Origin: Amycolatopsis antarctica
GTDB lineage: Bacteria; Actinomycetota; Actinomycetes; Mycobacteriales; Pseudonocardiaceae
Direction: 5' to 3'
Length of the DNA stretch: 64,000 nt
NCBI RefSeq assembly: GCF_002262875.1
Contig: NZ_NKYE01000011.1
Coordinates: forward strand, 148,106-212,105
Shown here: positions 50,539-58,163 of the stretch, piece by piece
How the letters are laid out: each line of letters starts with the position of its first letter
How positions within the stretch are numbered: position 1 is the first letter of the stretch
Translations under genes and position numbers: made by a program
The notes under the pieces: model-generated
The model's input: the letters and a program-made list of their open reading frames with translations, nothing else
Database searches by the model: none
Told to the model about the DNA's origin: nothing

Positions 50539-51720
50539 ATGCTGACGACCCTCGCCGTGCAGAACTACCGGTCGCTACGGGATCTGGTCCTGCCGCTGGC
50601 CCCGCTGACCCTGGTCACCGGACCGAACGGCAGTAGGAAGTCCAGTCTGTACCGCACCCTGCGGATGCTCGCGGACGCCTCCAGGAACGGCGCCGTGCCC
50701 GCGCTCGCCAGGGAAGGCGGCCTGCTGTCCACCCTGTGGGCGGGACCGGAGACCGTGAGCAGGAGCGTCCGCCAAGGCAGGCATCCCGTTCAGGGCACCC
50801 GGCGTACGCAACCGGTCGGCCTCCGGCTCGGGTTCTCCGGCGAGGAGTTCGGCTACGCCCTCGACCTGGGCCTGCCGATGCCGGACCCGGACTCGGCGTT
50901 CCAGCGTGACCCGGAGTTCAAACGGGAATGCCTGTGGACCGGAACGGTGCTCAGAACCGCGCGCCTGCTGGCGGACCGCTCCGGCAGTACCGCGCGTACC
51001 CGCGACGAAAGCGGGGCGTGGTCCGGGGACACGCAGTCCATCAGGACGACCGACAGCATGCTCAGCGAACTCGCGGACCCTCGTCGCTCCCCGGAACTGC
51101 TGGTGCTGCGCGACCGGATTCGGTCCTGGCGGTTCTACGACCAGTTCCGGACCGACGCGGGCGCTCCGGCACGCGCGACCCGGGTCGGCACCAGGACGCC
51201 GGTGCTGGGCGCCGAGGGCGCCGATCTGGCCGCCGCCCTGCAGACCATACGGGAGAACGGCGACGCCGTGGCGCTCGACGAGGCCATCGACAGCGCGTTT
51301 CCCGGTTCCAGAGCCGAGGTGGCAGTACACGACGGCAGGTTCGGCCTCCGCTTCCGGCAGCACGGGCTGCTCAGGCCACTGGACGCCGCGGAACTGTCCG
51401 ACGGCACGCTGCGCTACCTGTTGTGGGTCGCCGCCCTGCTGACCCCCCGGCCCCCGGAACTGCTGGTGCTGAACGAACCGGAGACCAGCCTGCACCCGGA
51501 TCTGCTGCCATCGCTCGCCGAGCTGATCGCCGCCGCGTCCACCGGAGCTCAGATCATTCTCGTCTCGCATTCCGTACCGCTGGTCCGCGCGGTGGAGGCC
51601 GCGGCCGAACACACGGGGACCCGGACCGGCACGGTCACCCTCGCCAAGGAGTTCGGCGACACCGTCGTCGAGGGCCAGGGCGTTCTCGACCGCCCCGCGT
51701 GGCACTGGCCCGCACGCTGA
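50539..51720 (+). CDS. AAA/RecF-like ATPase with altered Walker A
   Basis: This 393-residue SMC/RecF-like ATPase has the N-terminal strand LTTLAVQNYRSLRDL and a P-loop at residues about 27-36. The signature-like region ELSDGTLRYLLWVAALL is near 286, Walker B LLVLNEPETSLHPDLLP near 311, and a switch His in LVSHSVPLV. The P-loop reads GPNGSRKSS where the family has GPNGSGKS: Gly before Lys is Arg, a single-base change (GGG to AGG) from the normal codon. Such proteins are often plasmid- or phage-defence-like ATPases or DNA-repair factors, but no partner gene is present. Nucleotide binding may be impaired. Confidence 0.85.
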   Translation: MLTTLAVQNYRSLRDLVLPLAPLTLVTGPNGSRKSSLYRTLRMLADASRNGAVPALAREGGLLSTLWAGPETVSRSVRQGRHPVQGTRRTQPVGLRLGFSGEEFGYALDLGLPMPDPDSAFQRDPEFKRECLWTGTVLRTARLLADRSGSTARTRDESGAWSGDTQSIRTTDSMLSELADPRRSPELLVLRDRIRSWRFYDQFRTDAGAPARATRVGTRTPVLGAEGADLAAALQTIRENGDAVALDEAIDSAFPGSRAEVAVHDGRFGLRFRQHGLLRPLDAAELSDGTLRYLLWVAALLTPRPPELLVLNEPETSLHPDLLPSLAELIAAASTGAQIILVSHSVPLVRAVEAAAEHTGTRTGTVTLAKEFGDTVVEGQGVLDRPAWHWPAR

Positions 51721-51883
51721 GCGTCCACCCATGCGGCCACGGCATCGTGGGATGTCCATGCGCCGCAATCACTTGCGCCCCGCGGGCCGGTGACGGCGGG
51801 GAGTACCGGCACCTGATCATCGGTCGCGGCGCCGGTGCTACCTTCCGCATCGACACCCTGCCAATTGTGGATGACGAGGACAG

Positions 51884-52237
51884 ATGGCACAGAAGATCGA
51901 AACACACTGGCTCGACGACCTCGACGGCTCGGACGCCGACGAGACCGTGAGCTTCGAACTGGACGGGATCACCTACGAGATCGACCTGTCCGCCGAGAAC
52001 GCCGACGAACTCCGCGACGCGCTGGCCCGCTATGTCGAGTACGGCCGCCGGATCGGCGGACGCAAGCGCAAGGCGACCCGGGCGGCGTCCCCCGCGGCAA
52101 CGCCGGAGCTCACGCAGGCGGAGAGCCGTCAGCTCAACAAGAAGATCCGCGCGTGGGCCATCGACAACGGCTACGAGATCTCCGAGCGCGGCCGCATCCC
52201 CGCGGACGTCATCGACGACTACGAGGCGAACAACTGA
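51884..52237 (+). CDS. lsr2: Lsr2 nucleoid-associated protein
   Basis: This 117-residue protein matches Lsr2, the actinobacterial H-NS-like xenogeneic silencer. The N-terminal dimerization domain is typical (MAQKIETHWLDDLDGSDADE, then VSFELDGITYEIDLS). After a basic linker comes the C-terminal AT-hook-like domain with the R-x-W-A motif (KIRAWAIDNGYEISERGRIPADV). Length and order agree with the family. GAGG precedes the ATG. It ends before a strong hairpin. Confidence 0.96.
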   Translation: MAQKIETHWLDDLDGSDADETVSFELDGITYEIDLSAENADELRDALARYVEYGRRIGGRKRKATRAASPAATPELTQAESRQLNKKIRAWAIDNGYEISERGRIPADVIDDYEANN

Positions 52238-52254
52238 TTCACGCGCATCCGCCG

Positions 52255-52285
52255 CGCCGGTGGACCGCAGGCCGGTCCACCGGCG
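52255..52285. terminator. Bidirectional hairpin between lsr2 and the acyltransferase gene
   Basis: A perfect 12-base stem (CGCCGGTGGACC paired with GGTCCACCGGCG) with a 7-base loop sits between two convergent genes, 17 bases past the lsr2 stop and 42 bases from the other stop. There is no U-tract, as is usual for actinomycetes, so it is best read as a bidirectional terminator. Confidence 0.75.
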
Positions 52286-52327
52286 TGGGCGCCGCCGCGT
52301 GCCCCGCGAACGGCGAGCGGCGGGGGT

Positions 52328-54160
52328 TCAGCCGTCGGTGTCCGCGGCGAGCAGGTCACGCAGTTCGCGCACGGCCACCCGCACCTGCTCCGCGAACAGG
52401 TGCATCTCCCCCGCCACCGCCCGCGGCGTGCTCAGGTGCAGGTTGAACCGCTCCGGCAGCAGCACGTAGGCGACGCCGATGCACTGACTGCTGGTGGAAC
52501 CGAAACCGAAGTAGCTGATGTTGACCGACGGTGCCGAGCTGGTGCTCAGGTAGTCGTCGCGCATCGTGGTCCACCCCGGCGAGTCGTACAGGGCGAGTGG
52601 CCCGGTCACGCCGAGCTCGGCTCCACGCCGCCGCTGGACGAGTTGCAGCTCCCACAGGTGTTGTTCCGGGGCCTGCCCTGCCTGGCACTCCTTCGCCCTG
52701 GCGACGTGCTTGTCCGCCGCGGCGCGCAGCGCGGCCCGCCGGGTGGCCGCGTCCGCGGCCGGGTCCTCCATCGCGGCCACGAAGTCCAGCACCTCGGGGG
52801 TGACCACGCGCATCGCCTCGGTTCGCCCGTGGTGGAACTGGCGGGTGGCGATGGACTCGTAGGTGGCCCCGGTTTTCCCTTTCGCCCGCCGGTGCGCGAG
52901 CTGGTAGGCCATCTGCACGAAGGCGTCCGGTGAGATGCGCAACCGTTTCGCCGCGTCGCCGCCGAAATCGTCGAAGGAGACGATGGTGGTGGCGGTGTCC
53001 GCCGCGTAGGCGGCGAACGCCTCATCCGCCTCCCGGACATCGGCCCGCAGAACCTCGTCGAGGACGAACCGGAGCGGAGCGAACCCGGGCACTCCCTGGT
53101 CCCGCGCTCCGGACTTGCGGGACTGCTCCCGCGCAGGCTCCTCCAGCATGGCGTCGACGAAGCTCAGGATGGTGGTGCCGTCGAGGCAACAGTGCTCGAC
53201 GTTGATACCGGCCGTCCCGTCCGCGAAGACCACGAGGGACACCGCCTTGTCGAACCAGCGGTTGCCACTGTCGCCGTGCAGCAGCGCACCGCCCGCGCTC
53301 AGGTCGTCGGCGGGGACGAGATCGTCGAGTGCGACGCAGAACAACGCCCGCTCCACCGTGTCGAGCAGTTCCGCGTTCACCGGATCGTGGTCGATCAGGG
53401 CCTGCCTGCTGCTCGCCCATTCGGCGCGCGCCTTCGTGGTCAGGTGCCCGACGGAGGTGCCGGGAGCCGCGCCGACGGTTCCCGCCTCGATGATCGCGCA
53501 CAGTCCGGCCGCGAGGTCATCCAGCGAGTGCGGCGTGCCGTCCGCGCCCAGCACGTCCATCCGGAACATGCCCCCGCGGTAGAACACGACGATGTGCCGT
53601 TCGGTGGACGGCCCGGGCCACTGCTCGGTGTAGGGCGTGCGCACGGTGTCCAGTTCGGTGCCCGGGATACGGGTGGCGGAGAACAGGTACTTGTTCTGCT
53701 CCATCGACTGTGGGCCGCCGCGGCCGACGACCGGCGGGATCCGCTCCTCGTCCAGCCGCACCTTGTGATGCAGCGCGGCTGCCGTCAGCTCCGCCGCCCG
53801 CTCGATCTGCCCGGGCCTCGACGCTCCGGAATCCGCGAACAGGAAGAAGAAGTTCGCGTTGAGGGCGATGCGATCACGACGGCCGAGGTAGCGGTACGGC
53901 CAGAAGGTGTCGAGCCAGCTGTGCACGCCGTCCTCGGCGTCGTAGCGCAGCAGCGCGTCCTGCAGGACGTGCGCCGGACTGCCCGGACCCCGGAACCGTT
54001 GCACGGCCTCCTCGGTCGCCGCGAGCTGCTCGGCCGTCAGCAGCGGCGCGCACCATTCGAGGAACCGGGCGCAACTATCCTCGACGGTGGGCAACGGCAC
54101 TCGGGGCAGGCCGTCCTCGTTGCCGAAGGTCCGGGCGGACAGGTCCTGGCTACCGTTCAC
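52328..54160 (-). CDS. Carnitine/choline O-acyltransferase family protein
   Basis: This 610-residue protein covers the full carnitine/choline acyltransferase fold. The N-terminal LPTVEDSCARFLEWCAPLL is typical, MEQNKYLFSATRIPGTELDTV follows near residue 165, and the catalytic His is in NVEHCCLDGTTI near 315. The active-site STSS (canonical STSQ) comes near 550 in YLSTSSAPSVNISYFGFG. Family members move acyl groups between CoA and carnitine or choline. They are common in eukaryotes and sporadic in bacteria. The usual glycine-rich D-G-Y-G segment after STSQ is replaced here by STSSQCIGVAY, so the acceptor may differ. The GTG start has GGAGG 12 bases upstream. It lies 92 bases behind a 2-oxoglutarate oxygenase on the same strand, probably one unit. 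Confidence 0.88.
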   Translation of the reverse strand: MNGSQDLSARTFGNEDGLPRVPLPTVEDSCARFLEWCAPLLTAEQLAATEEAVQRFRGPGSPAHVLQDALLRYDAEDGVHSWLDTFWPYRYLGRRDRIALNANFFFLFADSGASRPGQIERAAELTAAALHHKVRLDEERIPPVVGRGGPQSMEQNKYLFSATRIPGTELDTVRTPYTEQWPGPSTERHIVVFYRGGMFRMDVLGADGTPHSLDDLAAGLCAIIEAGTVGAAPGTSVGHLTTKARAEWASSRQALIDHDPVNAELLDTVERALFCVALDDLVPADDLSAGGALLHGDSGNRWFDKAVSLVVFADGTAGINVEHCCLDGTTILSFVDAMLEEPAREQSRKSGARDQGVPGFAPLRFVLDEVLRADVREADEAFAAYAADTATTIVSFDDFGGDAAKRLRISPDAFVQMAYQLAHRRAKGKTGATYESIATRQFHHGRTEAMRVVTPEVLDFVAAMEDPAADAATRRAALRAAADKHVARAKECQAGQAPEQHLWELQLVQRRRGAELGVTGPLALYDSPGWTTMRDDYLSTSSAPSVNISYFGFGSTSSQCIGVAYVLLPERFNLHLSTPRAVAGEMHLFAEQVRVAVRELRDLLAADTDG

Positions 54161-54252
54161 GCTGATCGTCGACCTCCATGGTGTGGTTTTCGTGCCGCGG
54201 CCGGCGGCCCGCCCGCACCGGGTGCGGCGGGCATCGCGGACCGTGCGAAACC

Positions 54253-55122
54253 CTAATCCAACAACTGATCCACTCGTACCGCCCTGCCCTCGGCGTCGAG
54301 GTGGCTCTGCGCGACGCGGCCGAAGAGCTGCCGTGTCCTGGCGACGGTCCCCAGTACGCCGGGACGGCCGCTGTAGGCGAAGATCGCCGAGTGCCGCTGC
54401 GCCCGGCCGGTCACCGTGCCCACGCGGTGCAGCGAGTACCGGCCGCGGAACAACTGCAGGTCGCCCGCGCGGGGCGACATCCGCCGGATCAGGTGCCCGC
54501 CCCGGCCCGTCAGCACGGCGCGAACATCGTCCAGGTTCTCCGCCGAGGCCGAGCGGATGTTCGGGCAGTACTCGAATACACCACCACCGTCGGGCTCCTG
54601 GGTGAGCATGCTGATCGCGAACTCGTTGGTGTCGAAGTGCCAGGGATGCGACCGTCCGGGATTCACGACGTTGAGACAGAGTCCGGCCAGCGGGTCGGCG
54701 AGTTCGTGAATCGCCGGCAGGTCCACACAGGTCGCGAGGAAATGCCGGAACAGCGGGCTGCGGTAAAGCCGGTGAATGATGGCGCTTTCCGGGATCGTGT
54801 CCCTCGGAACGAATGCGTTGCCACGTTCCATCGAGATCCGGACCGGATGGTCGGCGGGCAGCGTATCGTCCGGCACCGCGTTGTAGACATTCACGGTTTC
54901 GACGTCGTAGTACGCCGACGGGGCGATGGCCGCGCATTCGTCCCGGAGTTCCGCGAGAAATTCGGACCGGACGAAGCCGGGCAGCACCGAGCACCCGTGC
55001 TCACGCAGTTCCCGGCGGGCACGGGACACGACCGTGTTCCAGCCCGCGCCGCCCGGATCCCGCAACGGGTACCGGGAACTGTCGACCACCTGCTCGATCG
55101 ACCGGCTTTCCATGGTCGTCAT
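54253..55122 (-). CDS. 2-oxoglutarate/Fe(II)-dependent oxygenase
   Basis: This 289-residue protein has the HxD...H iron triad: HPWHFDTNEFAISM near residue 160 and the distal His in LQLFRGRYSLHRVG near 238. An Arg for 2-oxoglutarate follows in RAQRHSAIFAYS. The layout resembles the so-called ArpA group, which includes the amino-acid halogenase BesD and related hydroxylases. Because Asp is kept in HxD, hydroxylation rather than halogenation is expected. The ATG at 55122 has GAGAGG just upstream. Its position directly before the carnitine-acyltransferase-type gene suggests a joint pathway, perhaps hydroxylation of an amino acid or acyl substrate. The substrate is unknown. Confidence 0.8.
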   Translation of the reverse strand: MTTMESRSIEQVVDSSRYPLRDPGGAGWNTVVSRARRELREHGCSVLPGFVRSEFLAELRDECAAIAPSAYYDVETVNVYNAVPDDTLPADHPVRISMERGNAFVPRDTIPESAIIHRLYRSPLFRHFLATCVDLPAIHELADPLAGLCLNVVNPGRSHPWHFDTNEFAISMLTQEPDGGGVFEYCPNIRSASAENLDDVRAVLTGRGGHLIRRMSPRAGDLQLFRGRYSLHRVGTVTGRAQRHSAIFAYSGRPGVLGTVARTRQLFGRVAQSHLDAEGRAVRVDQLLD

Positions 55123-55526
55123 GGGAGTCCTCTCTTCGGGCGCACCATATCCACAATGCCGGCCCGGACAATTCCGCGGGTTACCCGGCCGGGTCGCACC
55201 GGAATACGTCTCGAATACCGGGAGCGTACGGGAACCATTCGCCTTGGCCACAATTGCGGACCACCGGCGGAAACACTTTCCGCGATGCGGAAACGGGGCC
55301 ACTGAGCCGATGGGCCGGTCCGGGACGGCACCGGAACGACTCCGCCAGCGGCTCGATTCCCGTCATGAATCGCACGGTAGCCCATCGCGGCCCGAACCTC
55401 TGTTCGAATTCCCGGCCGAGGTCCGCGAACTCGGCTTTCGCCGGAGATGATCACCCGGACGCAGCAGAAGGTGGGCACCGTCCCGGTGGCGCGCGAGGTA
55501 TGCCGTCACGCGCCACCTGGGCGGTG
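55123..55526. other. 404-base gap without a convincing gene
   Basis: Reading frames here have no recognisable protein features. The stretch should contain the promoter of the oxygenase/acyltransferase unit and includes the palindrome at 55277-55293. I see no repeat or RNA gene. Confidence 0.55.
55277..55293. promoter_or_regulatory. Perfect inverted repeat TTTCCGC-GAT-GCGGAAA
   Basis: Seven-base perfect arms with a 3-base spacer sit about 155 bases upstream of the oxygenase ATG. The symmetry fits a regulator binding site. No regulator is adjacent in the divergent position. Confidence 0.45.
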
Positions 55527-55910
55527 CTACTCGCCGGACAGATACGGGCTCGTCAGCGCTTCCAGACCGTGCCCCGCGGGATCCCGGAAGTACACGCCGC
55601 GCCCACCGTGGCCGGTGTTGAACGTGCCCGGACTGTTCCAGTGCGGATCGGCCGAATGGTCGAGGCCGCTGTCGACGATGCGCCCGTAGATGCCGTCGAA
55701 CTCCTCCTCCGAGACGAGGAAGGCGTAGTGCTGGGGCTGGATGTCGAAGTCCACGTCGGCGAACTGGACAAGACCGCCCTGGCCTAGTTCGACGGACAGG
55801 AAAGGGCCCCAGCCGATCGGCTCCCGCAGAGCGAAAAGGGAGACGAACAACGACGCGGATTCCCGCTTGTCCTTGGCAAAAACGATGGTGTGATTGAGGA
55901 GAACTGACAC
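55527..55910 (-). CDS. VOC-family (glyoxalase/dioxygenase fold) protein
   Basis: This 127-residue protein begins VSVLLNHTIVFAKDK and has the two beta-alpha-beta-beta-beta repeats of the vicinal-oxygen-chelate fold. A candidate first metal His is in LLNHTIV, a second is in PQHYAFLVSEEEFDGIYGRI, and an acidic ligand is near GVYFRDPAGHGLEALT. The GTG at 55910 has AGGGG upstream and is preferred over a start ten codons earlier. Members act as glyoxalases, dioxygenases or binding proteins for antibiotics such as bleomycin. The role here is not evident. It lies upstream of the oxygenase on the same strand, separated by about 400 bases. Confidence 0.82.
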   Translation of the reverse strand: MSVLLNHTIVFAKDKRESASLFVSLFALREPIGWGPFLSVELGQGGLVQFADVDFDIQPQHYAFLVSEEEFDGIYGRIVDSGLDHSADPHWNSPGTFNTGHGGRGVYFRDPAGHGLEALTSPYLSGE

Positions 55911-56234
55911 GAGATACCCCTGAGGGTCCGGCGCCTCCATGCCTGACGCTGTCCGTCACCGGCACGCGACGCTGCCGTCATCAGATCATCCGCCGTACGT
56001 TCCCGGCAACTCCCCGGCCGAGGCCCCGCGGGCACGAAAGCCGGGGCCGCTCGCGGGAAGCTCGAGCACCGGGGTGAGGATGTAGCGCACTTCACATCCC
56101 AGCCCTGCGCCGATCGCGATCGACCGGACGGTCCGCGGACGTCGGGTGAGGTCCGCGCCCCTCCGGAACCGCGGGGCACGGAGGGACGCGGAGCTACAGT
56201 GACCATCCACGTCGGCGAGGAACAGGGGCGCGCC
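55911..56234. other. 324-base gap without a gene
   Basis: This is a divergent region between the VOC gene and a small zinc-knuckle gene. It should hold both promoters. I see no convincing coding frame, repeat or strong palindrome. Confidence 0.5.
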
Positions 56235-56444
56235 ATGACGGAATCATCCGGCACGCGGTGCAGACGAGGAGCCTGCCCGGCTCCGGCCGTGGGACGGGGC
56301 CTGTGCCGTCACCACTGGGGCCGCTGGTACGAGGGCGACGACCCGCTCGCCATGCCGGACGACCGGACCGCGGCGCCCGCTCCGGCACGCTGGGTACCGC
56401 CGAGGCCGTCCTGGCTGCCCGGCGCGGACCGGACGGTGTACTGA
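56235..56444 (+). CDS. Small zinc-knuckle-like protein
   Basis: This 69-residue protein carries a C-x4-C-x8-C-x2-H pattern (CRRGACPAPAVGRGLCRHH), followed by W-G-R-W-Y. This resembles the short zinc-binding module with a G-L-C-x-x-H-Y-x-R-W tail found in actinobacterial and phage DNA-associated proteins. The remainder is proline- and arginine-rich. The ATG at 56235 has AGGGG upstream; an earlier in-frame ATG (56199) is the alternative. The function is unknown, and DNA or RNA binding is a guess from the motif. Confidence 0.6.
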   Translation: MTESSGTRCRRGACPAPAVGRGLCRHHWGRWYEGDDPLAMPDDRTAAPAPARWVPPRPSWLPGADRTVY

Positions 56445-56669
56445 ACCCGGCTCCGCCGCGTGCACGAACGCGCCGCGGGACGCCACCCGCTCCACGGACT
56501 GGGACCGCATTGCCCGGCTCGCCAGGACGGGTTCTGCTGGAACCGTGCCCACTACCGGTCCGGCCAATCGCCGCCCCATCGATCACGCCCGCGCGACCGC
56601 CGAGCGGTGTCGCGCCCATCCGCGCCGCCCCGCAGGAGACCGGCCGACCGACGAACCGGGACCACGATC

Positions 56670-57185
56670 ATGCCGCTGACCCCCTCATCCACCGCCGGGC
56701 TCATCGCCGGGCACGCCGAAGTCACCTTCGCCCTGCGCGTCACCGTCCGGTCCGAGGACGCCCCGAGGGTCGCCGCCTCGCTGCGGGACACCATCGCCGC
56801 GATCGCCGACCGGCCGGGAACCGAGGTGCGCGTCGACGGCGGGGACGCCGTTCCCCCGATTCCGCACCAGCGCAGGCAACCGCCGCTGCGGATCGATCCC
56901 GGCGCCCGCCGGGTGATCGACAACGGCCACGAACCCGTCCTCACACGACTGGAGTACGACCTGCTGCTGCACCTGTGCCGCAACCCGCGCCTGGTGCACA
57001 GCCGCCGACGGCTGCTGCGGGAGGTGTGGCGACTCGACGAGCCGGGCAATCCCCGCACCGTGGACGTCCACATCCGCAGACTGCGGTCCAAACTCGGTTC
57101 GGCCGCCGCCCTCATCACGACCGTGCGCGGGGTCGGCTACCGCCTGGACCGTCCCGAACTGGTCCATATCGACGCCACGGACTGA
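56670..57185 (+). CDS. Stand-alone OmpR/PhoB-type winged-helix regulator
   Basis: This 171-residue protein has a C-terminal winged-helix domain of the response-regulator type (about residues 75-165). Visible are LTRLEYDLLLHLCRNPRLVHSR, LLREVW, the recognition helix RTVDVHIRRLRSKLG and the wing ITTVRGVGYRLD. There is no receiver domain. Instead, residues 1-65 are a short region of possible alpha/beta character (AEVTFALRVTVRSEDAPRVAASLRD). No histidine kinase is adjacent, so it is an orphan regulator whose signal is unknown. The ATG at 56670 is the first likely start; the upstream frame is arginine/proline-rich and looks non-coding. Confidence 0.82.
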   Translation: MPLTPSSTAGLIAGHAEVTFALRVTVRSEDAPRVAASLRDTIAAIADRPGTEVRVDGGDAVPPIPHQRRQPPLRIDPGARRVIDNGHEPVLTRLEYDLLLHLCRNPRLVHSRRRLLREVWRLDEPGNPRTVDVHIRRLRSKLGSAAALITTVRGVGYRLDRPELVHIDATD

Positions 57186-57210
57186 GCGGCGCCGGGGGCC
57201 GCCCGCTCAG
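57182..57210. terminator. Bidirectional hairpin spanning two convergent stop codons
   Basis: Perfect 8-base arms (CTGAGCGG and CCGCTCAG) flank a GC-rich 13-base loop. The arms include the stop codons of both the winged-helix gene and the convergent HTH gene, so one compact hairpin can end both transcripts. Confidence 0.55.
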
Positions 57211-57647
57211 CTCGCCCCGGCCACCGGAGTCTCTCCGGCGTGGTCGCCGTCGACCCGAGCGGGACGGCTCTCGGTCCGGTTCTCCGGTTCCGGCAGGTAG
57301 AGCACGATCCGCTCCCCGTCCGGCGGGGGCGACGGCGTCTCGCCGATCGCGTCGTCCCCAGCCGCCGGAGTCTTGCTCGCCAGCCGGGTGAGCTGGGCAC
57401 GTTCTCCGCCGGACAACCGCAGTGCGCGACTCAGGGCGTCCAGGACGAGCGGCGCCGGGTGCGCCGCGCGTTTCTGCTCCAGCCGCTCGTAGTAGTTGGC
57501 CGAGATGCCGGCGAGAGCGGCGACCTCCTCCCGGCGCAGTCCCGGAGTCCGCCGGGTCCGCGTACCGGTCGGCAGGCCGACGTCGTCCGGTCGTAGTGCT
57601 TCACGGCGTTGCCGCAGGAATCCGGCGAGTTCACGTCTGCTCACCAC
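57207..57647 (-). CDS. HTH regulator, MmyB-type N-terminus without ligand domain
   Basis: This 146-residue protein begins VVSRRELAGFLRQRREALRP and contains the XRE helix-turn-helix typical of the MmyB-like family (LRREEVAALAGISANYYERLEQ, then APLVLDALSRALRLSGGERAQL). Family members are usually about 260-300 residues with a C-terminal PAS-like ligand domain. Here the protein stops after a short, proline- and acid-rich tail. It is either a naturally short variant or a truncated gene. Two consecutive GTG codons (57647/57644) are candidate starts. Confidence 0.8.
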   Translation of the reverse strand: MVSRRELAGFLRQRREALRPDDVGLPTGTRTRRTPGLRREEVAALAGISANYYERLEQKRAAHPAPLVLDALSRALRLSGGERAQLTRLASKTPAAGDDAIGETPSPPPDGERIVLYLPEPENRTESRPARVDGDHAGETPVAGAS

Positions 57648-58163
57648 AACAGCCTGGCACGAGCGGCCGCGAACATCCACGTCCTCATGGAAGGGAATTC
57701 TCCGACCATTCCGCCGACTCAGGGGCATTCTTCTCGAAAGGCAGGCGGCCACGGGCGGAATACGCGCCGGGCCGCCATCGCGAGGATGCGCGACCGGGCA
57801 CGCCGACGGCGGACGAAACCGTTGCGAGACAAGGACGTTCCGACAAAGCGGACCTGACTCCCGGCCGCGACCGCGCTGCGTCCGCGCGCCCGGCGACGTC
57901 CTTCGGTCACATTCCATGCGCCGGAGGAAAGGCGATCGGACGGTGAGGAGAATCTGCACGGCCGACGATTTCTGCGTGACACTTCAATAGGTCATCGTCA
58001 CATATTTTCGCGTGGCCGGAGTGCAAGCCCACCGCCTGCCACTCCACTCGGGTCCACCGGTCGCGATTCGCCGGGGAACGGTCGAGGGCATGCCGGAACG
58101 GCAGGTGTCGACATGTCGCGGTGGCAGCCGACGGCGAACGAGGTGGCCGTGGGCGCACCGAAC
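57648..58163. other. 516-base gap without a convincing gene
   Basis: The region upstream of the short HTH regulator contains more AT-rich patches than its surroundings, for example near 57985-58010, and no frame with recognisable features. It should hold the regulator's promoter. I see no tRNA, repeat array or strong hairpin. Confidence 0.5.

Noticed and set aside
50539..51720. Phage-defence system (OLD/RecF-like ATPase plus effector)
   Set aside because: There is no nuclease, helicase or other effector gene beside it; the neighbours are a small hypothetical protein and lsr2.
54253..55122. BesD-type halogenase
   Set aside because: Halogenases of this group have Gly in place of Asp in the HxD motif; here HFD is intact, so hydroxylase chemistry is more likely.
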